DNA from: DATARH01 sp963705325
Lineage (GTDB): Bacteria; Pseudomonadota; Alphaproteobacteria; ATCC43930; CGMCC-115725
Direction of reading: 5' to 3'
Assembly: GCA_963705325.1 (NCBI GenBank)
Contig: OY970069.1
Location: forward strand, 3,906,001 to 3,970,000
Length of the DNA: 64,000 nt
The position numbers were made by a program, and so were the translations under genes. Positions 44,048-50,848 of this stretch are shown piece after piece. Position 1 is the stretch's first letter, and each line of letters opens with the position of its first letter. Under the pieces are notes generated by a model, which saw nothing but the letters and a program-made list of their open reading frames with translations, searched no databases and was not told where the DNA came from.

Positions 44048-45319
44048 CTACCCGGCGCGGTCGGGGCGGGTGAAGATCAGCGAGGCGTTGGTGCCGCCGA
44101 AGCCGAACGAGTTCGACAGCACATAGTCGACCTTTCGTTCCTTCGCGGTCTTGGGGACGAGGTCGATATCGCAAGAGGGCGACGGATTGTCGAGGTTGAG
44201 GGTCGGCGGAGCAACGCCGTCACGCATCGCCAGAATCGAGAAGATCGCCTCGACGGTGCCGGCCGCGCCGAGCAAATGGCCAATCGCCGATTTCGTCGAG
44301 GACATCGACAATTTGTAGGCGTGGTCGCCGAACAGGCGCTTGACCGCCCCCAACTCGATCTCGTCACCCAACGGCGTCGAGGTGCCATGCGCGTTGATGT
44401 AATCGATCTTGTCGGGCGTAAGCTGCGCCCGGCGCAGAGCATTGCGCATCGAGCGGAAGGCGCCGTTGCCGTCCTCGGCGGGCGCGGTCAGGTGGTAGGC
44501 GTCGCCCGACATGCCGTAGCCGATAATCTCGGCATAGATCTTGGCGCCACGCTTTTTCGCGTGCTCCAACTCCTCGAGGACGATGATGCCGGAGCCCTCG
44601 CCCATCACGAAGCCATCGCGGTCTTGATCCCAGGGACGAGAGGCACGCGGCGGATCGTCATTGAACCCAGTCGACAGGGCCCGCGCCGCGGCAAAGCCGG
44701 CAAGCCCCAGCCGGCACACGGCCGCCTCGGTGCCGCCGCAAACCATGACGTCGGCGTCGTCGAGCATGATGAGCCGCGCCGCATCGCCGATGGCATGCGC
44801 TCCGCTCGAGCATGCGGTCACCACCGCGTGGTTCGGTCCTTTGAAGCCGTACTTGATGGAAACGTTGCCGGAGGCAAGATTGATCAAATTCGACGGGATA
44901 AAAAACGGGCTGATGCGCCGCGGGCCCTTGTCCTGCAGCGTGATCGCGCCCTCGGTGATCCCGGGCAGCCCGCCGATGCCGGAGCCGATCATCACCCCAG
45001 TGCGCTCGTGATCTTCGTCGTCATCCGGAGTCCAGCCCGAATCCTCAACGGCCATCGTCGCCGCCGCCATGGCAAAGATGATAAACTGGTCCATCCGCCG
45101 CTGATCCTTGGGCGGAACCCAGTCGTCGGCGTTGAACAGGCCCGATTCCTTGTCGCCCCGGGGCACCTGCGCCGCGATCTTCGCGGGCATATCGGACACA
45201 TCGAAGGACTGGATCGCGCCGATGCCGGACTCTCCGGCGATCAGCTTCTGCCACACGCGCTCGACACCGAGACCGAGCGGCGTCACCAACCCCATTCCGG
45301 TGACGACAACGCGTCTCAT
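44048..45319 (-). CDS. fabF: 3-oxoacyl-[acyl-carrier-protein] synthase II
   Basis: Condenses acyl-ACP with malonyl-ACP in fatty-acid elongation. 423 residues from MRRVVVTGMGLVTPLGLG. Catalytic C170 in VVTACSSGAHAIGDA, the first His in YINAHGTSTPLGDE, the Lys-His pair in STKSAIGHLLGAAG, and the C-terminal SNSFGFGGTNASLIF. The start at 45319 is preferred; an in-frame GTG at 45340 would add seven residues and nearly touch acpP. It follows acpP by 23 bases. Confidence 0.97.
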   Translation of the reverse strand: MRRVVVTGMGLVTPLGLGVERVWQKLIAGESGIGAIQSFDVSDMPAKIAAQVPRGDKESGLFNADDWVPPKDQRRMDQFIIFAMAAATMAVEDSGWTPDDDEDHERTGVMIGSGIGGLPGITEGAITLQDKGPRRISPFFIPSNLINLASGNVSIKYGFKGPNHAVVTACSSGAHAIGDAARLIMLDDADVMVCGGTEAAVCRLGLAGFAAARALSTGFNDDPPRASRPWDQDRDGFVMGEGSGIIVLEELEHAKKRGAKIYAEIIGYGMSGDAYHLTAPAEDGNGAFRSMRNALRRAQLTPDKIDYINAHGTSTPLGDEIELGAVKRLFGDHAYKLSMSSTKSAIGHLLGAAGTVEAIFSILAMRDGVAPPTLNLDNPSPSCDIDLVPKTAKERKVDYVLSNSFGFGGTNASLIFTRPDRAG

Positions 45320-45342
45320 GCCAGCGTGCCTAAATGCCACGC

Positions 45343-45576
45343 TCAGCCGTGGGTTTCGATAAAGCTGACCGCATCCTTGACGGTGATGATCTTCTCGGCC
45401 GCATCGTCGGGTATCTCGCAGCCGAACTCTTCCTCGAACGCCATCACAAGCTCGACCGTGTCGAGGCTGTCGGCGCCCAAATCGTCGATAAAGCTGGCGT
45501 TCTCCGTAACCTTGGCCTCATCAACGCCAAGATGCTCGACGACGATCTTCTTCACTCGGTCGGCGACGTCACTCAT
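45343..45576 (-). CDS. acpP: Acyl carrier protein
   Basis: 77 residues, acidic, four-helix. MSDVADRVKKIVVEHLGVDE then the 4'-phosphopantetheine site Ser37 in DDLGADSLDTVELVMAFEEE. Carries acyl chains for FabD/FabG/FabF and others. It lies 177 bases downstream of fabG and 23 before fabF. The long gap from fabG contains a promoter-like sequence (45699-45727), which would let this abundant protein be expressed above the rest of the operon. Confidence 0.98.
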   Translation of the reverse strand: MSDVADRVKKIVVEHLGVDEAKVTENASFIDDLGADSLDTVELVMAFEEEFGCEIPDDAAEKIITVKDAVSFIETHG

Positions 45577-45698
45577 CCGTGTTGTCCCTCAAAAATTGGC
45601 TGATTGGCTCGTGTTCTCGACTCGGCGCGGTGCGCTCATCCGCTCGGGGATCGGCCGCCTCGTGTCGCCATCGCGGCCGCGTTGCAGGGTGGCCGGTC

Positions 45699-45727
45699 AC
45701 ATAACACGAATTCGGCTGGCGTGCCAA
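45699..45727 (-). promoter_or_regulatory. Candidate acpP promoter
   Basis: On the minus strand, TTGGCA (five of six consensus -35 bases), an exact 17-base spacer and TTATGT (a moderate -10) lie in the fabG-acpP gap, about 120 bases upstream of the acpP ATG. The long leader could hold further control, but none was recognised. Confidence 0.45.
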
Positions 45728-45753
45728 TCCGGCGAACCGCGCGACCGCCGCCT

Positions 45754-46491
45754 TTATACCATCACCATGCCGCCGTTGACGTGGAGGGTCTGCCCGGTCA
45801 CGTAGCCGGCCTCGGCGCTGGCGAGATAGACCGCGGCGGCGGCGATCTCCGCCGGAGTGCCGAAACGGCCCATGGGAATCGCGGCGGCGCCGCGGGCGCG
45901 CTGCTCGTCGGTCAAGGCGTCGGTCATCGCCGTGGCGATGAAACCGGGCGCGATGCAGTTGACGGTGATGCCGCGGGTCGCGACCTCGGCGGCGATCGAT
46001 TTCGACATGCCGATGATCGCTGCCTTCGACGCGGCGTAATTCGCCTGGCCGGGGTTGCCAGCGACGCCGACGACAGAGGTGATCGAGACGATGCGTCCGT
46101 GGCGGCGCCGCAGCATTCCGCGCAGCGCGGCGCGGATCAGCCGGAACCCGGCGGTCAGGTTGACCTCGAGCACCGCCTGCCAATCCTCGTCGCGCATGCG
46201 CATCGCGAGGCCGTCGCGGGTGATGCCGGCGTTGCTGACGAGGATATCGATCTGGCCGAGCGCGGCCTCGGCTTCCTTGACGAGGCGTTCGGGCTCCTCG
46301 GATTGCGAGAGATCGGCGGTGAGGACATGAGCGCGATCGCCGAGCTCGGCGGCGAGCGATTTCAGCGCGGCTTCGCGGGTGCCGGCGAGCACGACGGCCG
46401 CGCCCTGGCCGTGCAACGCGCGGGCGATGGCGCCGCCGATACCGCCCGAGGCGCCGGTGACGAGGGCGTTCTGGCCGGTCAGGTCGAACAT
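45754..46491 (-). CDS. fabG: 3-oxoacyl-[acyl-carrier-protein] reductase
   Basis: NADPH-dependent short-chain dehydrogenase of fatty-acid elongation. 245 residues: NALVTGASGGIGGAIARAL (TGxxxGIG), NAG in ILVSNAGITRDGLAMRMRDE, catalytic Ser-Tyr-Lys with SITSVVGVAGNPGQANYAASK, and the closing VTGQTLHVNGGMVMV. It follows fabD by 163 bases, a gap filled by two inverted repeats. Confidence 0.96.
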   Translation of the reverse strand: MFDLTGQNALVTGASGGIGGAIARALHGQGAAVVLAGTREAALKSLAAELGDRAHVLTADLSQSEEPERLVKEAEAALGQIDILVSNAGITRDGLAMRMRDEDWQAVLEVNLTAGFRLIRAALRGMLRRRHGRIVSITSVVGVAGNPGQANYAASKAAIIGMSKSIAAEVATRGITVNCIAPGFIATAMTDALTDEQRARGAAAIPMGRFGTPAEIAAAAVYLASAEAGYVTGQTLHVNGGMVMV

Positions 46492-46498
46492 GCTAATG

Positions 46499-46655
46499 TG
46501 CCGAATTCGAAATTCGCCACATGCTGGATCTTGCTCCGAGTGAATTTCGGATTCGCAAGCTCATTAGCCAATTTATACAAGCTCGTGCGGCTTTGGATTT
46601 GAAGTTCGCCAACGAGCCCTCCATCAAACTGATACGAACTTCAAATCCGCCGCAC
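46499..46655. repeat. Two adjacent inverted repeats between fabD and fabG
   Basis: IR1: arms about 46499-46516 and 46540-46556 (GAATTCGAAATTC against GAATTTCGGATTC), with a 23-base loop and a few mismatches. IR2: arms 46585-46608 and 46635-46655, 21 pairing bases with a three-base bulge and a 26-base loop; its right arm touches the fabD stop codon. The arms of the two repeats resemble each other (GAAaTTCGCC / GAAgTTCGCC). The block is far more AT-rich than its surroundings. Possible roles: mRNA processing or stability element, attenuator, or a relic repeat. Confidence 0.75.
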
Positions 46656-47596
46656 TAGAGGCGCTTCATCAGGGCTTCGACATCGGCGGCCGTGCCGACG
46701 GAGGAGGCCGGCAGATCGCGGTCGACGCGCTTGACGAGGCCGGCGAGCACCCGCCCGGAGCCGATCTCGATCACCTCCTCGACCTCCTGCGCCTTGAACA
46801 GCAACACGGTTTCGCGCCAGCGCACCATACGGGTGACCTGCTCGATCAGCAGGTCCTTGATCTCCTTGGGATCGCTGGTCGGCCCGGCGGTGACGTTGGC
46901 GACCACGGGCACTGCCGGGATTTTGAGCTCGATGGCGGCGAGCGCCTCTTCCATCGCCGCCGCCGCCGGCGCCATCAGCGGGCAATGGAACGGCGCGCTC
47001 ACCGGGAGCATGATCGAGCGCCGGGCGCCGCGCCCGGCGGCGAGCTCGACCGCCTTCTCGACCGCGGCCGTATTGCCGCTAACGACGATCTGACCGGGGC
47101 AGTTGTCGTTGGCGACAACGCAGATGCCGAAGCCGTGCGTACCCTCGGCGACCTCGCGCGCGGCATCAATGTCGAGACCGAGCAGCGCCGCCATCGCCCC
47201 CTCGCCCACCGGCACCGCCTTTTGCATCGCCTGGCCGCGCCGCTTGACCAACCGCACCGCGTCGGCGAGCGGGAAAGTGCCGGCGGCGGCATGCGCGGAA
47301 TACTCGCCGAGCGAGTGGCCGGCGACATAGGCGACCTGCGTGGCGATGTCGAACCCGGCCTCGGCCTCGAGCACGCGGATCACCGCGAGACTCGCGGCCA
47401 GCAAAGCCGGCTGAGCGTTTTCGGTGAGGGTGAGGTCGCTCTCCGGCCCGTCGAACATCAGCCGCGACAGGTGTTGGGACAGCGCGTCGTCGACTTCCTC
47501 GAAAAGCAGCCGGGCCGGCGCGAACGCCTCGGCCAGGTCTCGTCCCATGCCGGGCTGCTGCGATCCCTGCCCGGGAAACACAAACGCGCGTTTCAT
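46655..47596 (-). CDS. fabD: Malonyl-CoA:ACP transacylase
   Basis: Loads malonate onto ACP. 313 residues: FVFPGQGSQQPGMGRDLAEA, active-site Ser95 in VAGHSLGEYSA, SAPFHCPLMAPAAAAM with the catalytic His, and EVIEIGSGRVLAGLVKRVD. First gene of the leftward fabD-fabG-acpP-fabF-mltG-yicC-gmk run. The 98 bases between it and the immunity gene at 47695 hold no gene or clear promoter; the join between core genome and accessory region falls here. Confidence 0.97.
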   Translation of the reverse strand: MKRAFVFPGQGSQQPGMGRDLAEAFAPARLLFEEVDDALSQHLSRLMFDGPESDLTLTENAQPALLAASLAVIRVLEAEAGFDIATQVAYVAGHSLGEYSAHAAAGTFPLADAVRLVKRRGQAMQKAVPVGEGAMAALLGLDIDAAREVAEGTHGFGICVVANDNCPGQIVVSGNTAAVEKAVELAAGRGARRSIMLPVSAPFHCPLMAPAAAAMEEALAAIELKIPAVPVVANVTAGPTSDPKEIKDLLIEQVTRMVRWRETVLLFKAQEVEEVIEIGSGRVLAGLVKRVDRDLPASSVGTAADVEALMKRL

Positions 47597-47694
47597 CTAG
47601 AGGCGCATCCCCCCTGCCGCCGTTGCGTCCGTCATAAACACGCCACCGGGGGAGTCAAGCGCGAGGGGTACCGCCGGAAGAAGTGAAGCCCTAC

Positions 47695-48042
47695 TCACCT
47701 CTTTGCATTGGCAATAAATGATTTGATGTTCTCGGAAAGTTCACGGTGTTCGTAATGACCGAACTCTTCAACCCGACAGTCGGATTTGCGAACACGAAGA
47801 TACCAAGCACCGGTGTCGAGGGGCATGCCAGGTTCCTGGTACGAGCCCATCACAATCCAAAACTCGCCTTTATCCGTGACCCGCAGCGGCTGTTGTTTGG
47901 CAAGCTCGTCGCCCCCATAGAGGCGTTGCAGGATCAACGTGGCGAATGCCCGCGCAATCTCTTCATTGTTCAGCAGTGGACCCATCAACATCGTTGCGAA
48001 CCCGATTTGGGCAGTCTCTCCAATGTCTGCCATATCCGCCAT
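47695..48042 (-). CDS. Putative NTF2-fold immunity protein
   Basis: 115 residues. LLNNEEIARAFATLILQRLY, then GGDELAKQQPLRVTDKGEFW, IVMGSYQEPGMPLDTGAWYL and RVRKSDCRVEEFGHY follow the layout of the NTF2-like immunity family used in contact-dependent and polymorphic toxin systems: helix pair, 'YG-x-P-L' turn, 'W-V-x-G' strand, 'K-D-x-V' strand. The match is by eye. Its 5' end overlaps the 3' end of the effector-like gene at 47985 by 58 bases, the usual toxin-then-immunity order. The region is more AT-rich than the fab genes. Confidence 0.65.
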   Translation of the reverse strand: MADMADIGETAQIGFATMLMGPLLNNEEIARAFATLILQRLYGGDELAKQQPLRVTDKGEFWIVMGSYQEPGMPLDTGAWYLRVRKSDCRVEEFGHYEHRELSENIKSFIANAKR

Positions 48043-48548
48043 CCCGTTGCGATACTAGTTACGGGAGAAAAGATGTTGGATGAAACCACCATACAGCATC
48101 CGATTTCTAGAATGCTCGGCTCGGTGTCCGCGCTGCTTGTGCCGCCGTCGGTCCATTCGCCGGCGCGGTGGTCGCCTTTTGGGATGCGGGGTTCGTCAGG
48201 GTTGAAGCCGGCTTTCGTTAGACCGACGTGAGCAATCCGTCGCAGCTGCCGGTCATCTAAATCCCGGATCGGGATGTGCAGGCCATAAATTTGCGCCAGC
48301 GCGAGTTCGCCTTTGTCGAGCAGATCGGCGATGTGCTGGCAGCGATCGAACAACCAATTCGGGTCGTCGTGAATGCCTAAAGGGCACTTTTGAAGGCTGG
48401 CGGCTGCATCGCGCTCGATGGCGCGAAAGCCGCGCGGGGTGCGGCCGACCAGCACGCAATCCGGGCCAAGCATCGCGCCGTCGGCATCGACGCAAATGCC
48501 TCTGTTGGCCGCACCGCGCGGGTGCAGCCGTCGCATGTTGTCGAGCAT
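47985..48548 (-). CDS. Effector-like protein with a probably lost toxin domain
   Basis: 187 residues. An N-terminal region of about 110 residues (MLDNMRRLHPRGAANRGICV to QIYGLHIPIRDLDDRQLRRI) is unknown to me. It is followed by the linker GFNPDEPRIPKGDHRAGEWTDGG. Linkers of the form 'F-P-x-Q/E-PR-x-G-x-W-T-x-GG' often join phage structural or export regions to variable C-terminal toxin or peptidase domains in Alphaproteobacteria. Here only about 55 residues follow, of which the last part merely overlaps the immunity gene in another frame and looks random. So the toxin domain is probably deleted. No signal peptide. Start at 48548. Confidence 0.55.
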   Translation of the reverse strand: MLDNMRRLHPRGAANRGICVDADGAMLGPDCVLVGRTPRGFRAIERDAAASLQKCPLGIHDDPNWLFDRCQHIADLLDKGELALAQIYGLHIPIRDLDDRQLRRIAHVGLTKAGFNPDEPRIPKGDHRAGEWTDGGTSSADTEPSILEIGCCMVVSSNIFSPVTSIATGWRIWQTLERLPKSGSQRC

Positions 48549-48641
48549 GAAAAAGACCGCTTCTTGAGGAGATCGCGTGGGGCCGTCGCCGCCGGCGCGT
48601 TATTCAACCGGCATCGAGATGCCGAAGAGCAGGGGCAGGCC

Positions 48642-48938
48642 TTACTGGCACATCCGCAGATTATCGCGCTCGGTCTCGTAGTCGCTCATCGCCTTGCGCA
48701 GGATACTGTCCGGCGGGAGCGCGTTGACCGCCTCGCTGATCTTCTTGAGGGTCGCGTCGCTGTAATCGGCCGGCACCGGGCAGCGGCTGACGAGGCCCGG
48801 GCCGACGGGTTTGGTGATCAGCTCGCCATTGTCGAGCGACGGCGGCGGCGGTTTCGGCTTCGACCCGAACCAGCCGACGCCGCCGCAGCCCGACAGCAGC
48901 GCCGCGACGGCGAACGCCATGAACACCTTGCACCGCAT
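48642..48938 (-). CDS. Small lipoprotein, candidate outer-membrane spanin
   Basis: 98 residues: MRCKVFMAFAVAALLSGCGG is a lipoprotein signal with lipobox LSGC (Cys18). The mature part is Pro-rich at first (GSKPKPPPPSLDNGELI), then helical, ending RKAMSDYETERDNLRMCQ. In size, lipobox, proline-rich segment and position at the end of a lysis cassette it resembles Rz1-type o-spanins, which join inner and outer membranes at lysis. The assignment is contextual. The start at 48938 is chosen because the signal begins there. Confidence 0.6.
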   Translation of the reverse strand: MRCKVFMAFAVAALLSGCGGVGWFGSKPKPPPPSLDNGELITKPVGPGLVSRCPVPADYSDATLKKISEAVNALPPDSILRKAMSDYETERDNLRMCQ

Positions 48939-49032
48939 CGAGATTCTGTTCCCGCTTCTCCCCGGCGGCACGATGCCGGGCAGGATGGCCGGGATCAAGC
49001 GGCTTCGACGCGGTGCGGCTTCGGGTAGCAAC

Positions 49033-49485
49033 TCACGGCGTGGCCGCAGCGGCTGGGTTGACCCACAAGCACCCGGCGCCGGCCGCGGCCGAGGCCCGCG
49101 ACGCGGCGGCGGCGGCAGAGGTGTCGCCGGCGCCGGCGGCCACCGCGCTCGCCAGGTTTGCGGCGGCCTGCGCCTCGCACATCGCTTGCTGGGTCACGGT
49201 GAGCACGACCTGCGCATCGGCCTGGATCGTCGCCGGGGTCGGCGCGTCGGCGCCGGTACAAGCGGCAAGGGCGCCGGCGGTAAGGATCATCAACGCCAGC
49301 ACCTGGACCATGCCATGCTCCTTGAGCAGCAGCGCCGCCAGCCCGCAGCCCGCCGCGAGAAACTGGGCGAGCTGCCCGAGGTCGCTATCCGAGAAATGCA
49401 TCCCGGCCAGCGCCAGCAGGGCACCGATCCCGGCATAGCTCGATGGTTCGCTGAAGCGCGCGAGCAGGTAGGAAAGCATCGGCAT
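49033..49485 (-). CDS. Holin-like membrane segment joined to a lipoprotein-like segment
   Basis: 150 residues in one frame. Residues 1-58 (MPMLSYLLARFSEPSSYAGIGA, then LAGMHFSDSDLGQLAQFLAA and GCGLAALLLKEHG) look like a small two-helix phage holin of the 'R-x-x-EPSxW-AG' type. From Met59 (MVQVLALMILTAGALAACTG) the sequence is a perfect lipoprotein signal with lipobox LAAC, followed by an Ala-rich helical stretch. Either one three-helix protein or two merged genes; an internal start at Met59 is possible. A terminator precedes it (49504-49527). Confidence 0.6.
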   Translation of the reverse strand: MPMLSYLLARFSEPSSYAGIGALLALAGMHFSDSDLGQLAQFLAAGCGLAALLLKEHGMVQVLALMILTAGALAACTGADAPTPATIQADAQVVLTVTQQAMCEAQAAANLASAVAAGAGDTSAAAAASRASAAAGAGCLWVNPAAAATP

Positions 49486-49503
49486 GGCATTGTCCTTTCA
49501 TAA

Positions 49504-49527
49504 GAAAAAGGCCGCGCGAGGCGGCCC
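49504..49527 (-). terminator. Rho-independent terminator downstream of the endolysin pair
   Basis: On the minus strand, GGGCCGCC TCGC GCGGCC TTTTT CTT: a GC-rich stem followed by five T, placed after the zinc-knuckle gene stop (49553) and before the holin-like gene. The last genes of the cassette would then need their own promoter or read-through. Confidence 0.7.
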
Positions 49528-49552
49528 GGGATTGATTACGGATGGCGGAAAT

Positions 49553-49765
49553 TCAGGCGAGGTCGGCGACGTAGCCCGGGCGGCGATGTAAAGCAGGGGA
49601 CGGATCAGCCAACACCTCGCCCGACCCGCCGCAGAGGTCGCAAATCTCGCTATGCTGACCGAGGATGTCGGACGGATCGGGCGTGCCGTCGGCTTGACGC
49701 CGGCGCGTGCGCGGAATGCGGCCGGTGCCGCCACAGCGCTCGCACGGCTTCATCGCCGGGCTCAT
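49553..49765 (-). CDS. Small DnaJ-type zinc-knuckle protein
   Basis: 70 residues with two CxxCGGxG motifs, CERCGGTGRIP and CDLCGGSGEV, spaced about 30 residues apart, like one zinc site of the DnaJ cysteine-rich domain. The ATG overlaps the endolysin stop (ATGA), showing translational coupling. A later start (MKPCERCGG) is possible. Such small zinc proteins are found in several phage lysis or packaging regions without known role. No enzymatic activity expected. Confidence 0.68.
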   Translation of the reverse strand: MSPAMKPCERCGGTGRIPRTRRRQADGTPDPSDILGQHSEICDLCGGSGEVLADPSPALHRRPGYVADLA

Positions 49766-50355
49766 ACGTGCGCCCCGGCACGGCGCAGGTAGGCAGCGGC
49801 GAGCTTCGAATCATAGCCGTTCTCGGCCTCGCCGGACCCGTTATAGGCGAGCGCGAACTGGGTCCAGTCGCGGGCGCGCAGACAGCGGTCGAGGCGGTTG
49901 CGCCGGCAGAACGCGACGAACGCCGCAAGCTGCGCGCCTTCGCTCGCGCACATCGCCGCGACGTAGTGATCGATATCGGAGAAATCGCAGGCGGCGTAGT
50001 TCAGCCCCAGGATCTGGAACATCCCCCAGCTGGCGCTTTGCAGCGCCGCGCCGCGGTCGAGCTGGATTGCCTCATTGAGTCGGTCGTACTGGTGGGCCCC
50101 GGCGGCGCCGTAAAGCGCACGGTTCCACACCGGCGACGAGATATTGGGGTGCGATGCGTCCCATTGGTGATGGGTCAGCCGGCCAAAGACATGGGCCTCG
50201 AAGAGGAGCTTCGGACGCTTGTCCGGCAGAAACCCGCCGCCGGCACTCTCGATGTCGCAGACCGCCCAGATCGCGGCGGGCTCGCATTGCATCGCCGTGG
50301 CGGCAGCGGCAACGTCGTTCGGTCCGAGCGGCGTCGCCGCCCCGGTGAAGTCCAT
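49762..50355 (-). CDS. N-acetylmuramidase family endolysin (DUF3380-like)
   Basis: 197 residues: AATAMQCEPAAIWAVCDIES, then GGGFLPDKRPKLLFEAHVFG and a core with ASWGMFQILGLNYAACDF, matching the N-acetylmuramidase family in which 'ESxGxGF...RPxILFExHxF' carries the catalytic Glu (ES in CDIESAGGGF). It cleaves peptidoglycan at lysis. No signal sequence, so release depends on a holin. The start at 50355 has GGAGGTGACC directly upstream, far better than alternatives at 50367 or 50457. Confidence 0.88.
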   Translation of the reverse strand: MDFTGAATPLGPNDVAAAATAMQCEPAAIWAVCDIESAGGGFLPDKRPKLLFEAHVFGRLTHHQWDASHPNISSPVWNRALYGAAGAHQYDRLNEAIQLDRGAALQSASWGMFQILGLNYAACDFSDIDHYVAAMCASEGAQLAAFVAFCRRNRLDRCLRARDWTQFALAYNGSGEAENGYDSKLAAAYLRRAGAHV

Positions 50356-50499
50356 GGTCACCTCCATCTTCCAAAAAAATGTCCCTTTGGCCGGACTTCG
50401 ATCCGGCCATCCGCGCCTTCGTGAACCGCGGCGAGAAGACGTGGACCCCCGGGTCAAGCCCGCGGGAGGGGAAAAAACTGCGCGTGTCAGGCGAAAGCG

Positions 50500-50834
50500 T
50501 CAGCGCCGGTTCTGTTTCTGGGCGAGATCGGCGCGCAGGCCGGCAAGGGTCTCCATCACGCGCTCGAGGGCGGCGCGCATCTCCGCGCGGAACTCGCGAC
50601 TCTCACGAGAGCGCTCGTCGAGCTCGCGCTCGACCACGCCGAGGCGCGCCTCGTGACCGGCGATCGCGACGCGGACTCGGTGCGCTGCGTGTCGATGTCG
50701 GCGCGTAGGCTTAAATAGGCGCCGAGAACGCCGCCGCCGCCGGCGACGATGACAACCCCGGCCTGCAGTAGATGACCCAGGGTGATGTCGGGGGTGAAAT
50801 GCGGATGCAGCATCGCCAGCAAATCGGTTCTCAT
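50500..50834 (-). pseudogene. Membrane-anchored coiled-coil phage protein (i-spanin-like), frameshifted
   Basis: From the ATG at 50834: MRTDLLAMLHPHFTPDITLG, a membrane helix (HLLQAGVVIVAGGGGVLGAY) and LSLRADIDTQRTE. The frame then breaks. The continuation in the neighbouring frame is RVAIAGHEARLGVVERELDE, then a long charged coiled coil to LRADLAQKQNRR. One extra C near 50675 (GAGTCCCGC for GAGTCCGC) restores about 111 residues. A one-helix anchor plus coiled coil just before the endolysin is the layout of an inner-membrane spanin or of the phage proteins commonly preceding muramidases. Confidence 0.72.
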
Positions 50835-50848
50835 CGATCTGCCTCGGA

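Noticed and set aside
43904..45805. 633-residue rightward open frame across fabF and acpP
   Set aside because: Antisense to two certain genes; its low-complexity Arg/His/Ala-rich translation is the usual shadow of high-GC coding.
47597..47694. Attachment site or tRNA at the core/accessory border
   Set aside because: No tRNA-like fold and no repeat that could be matched to another end within the window.
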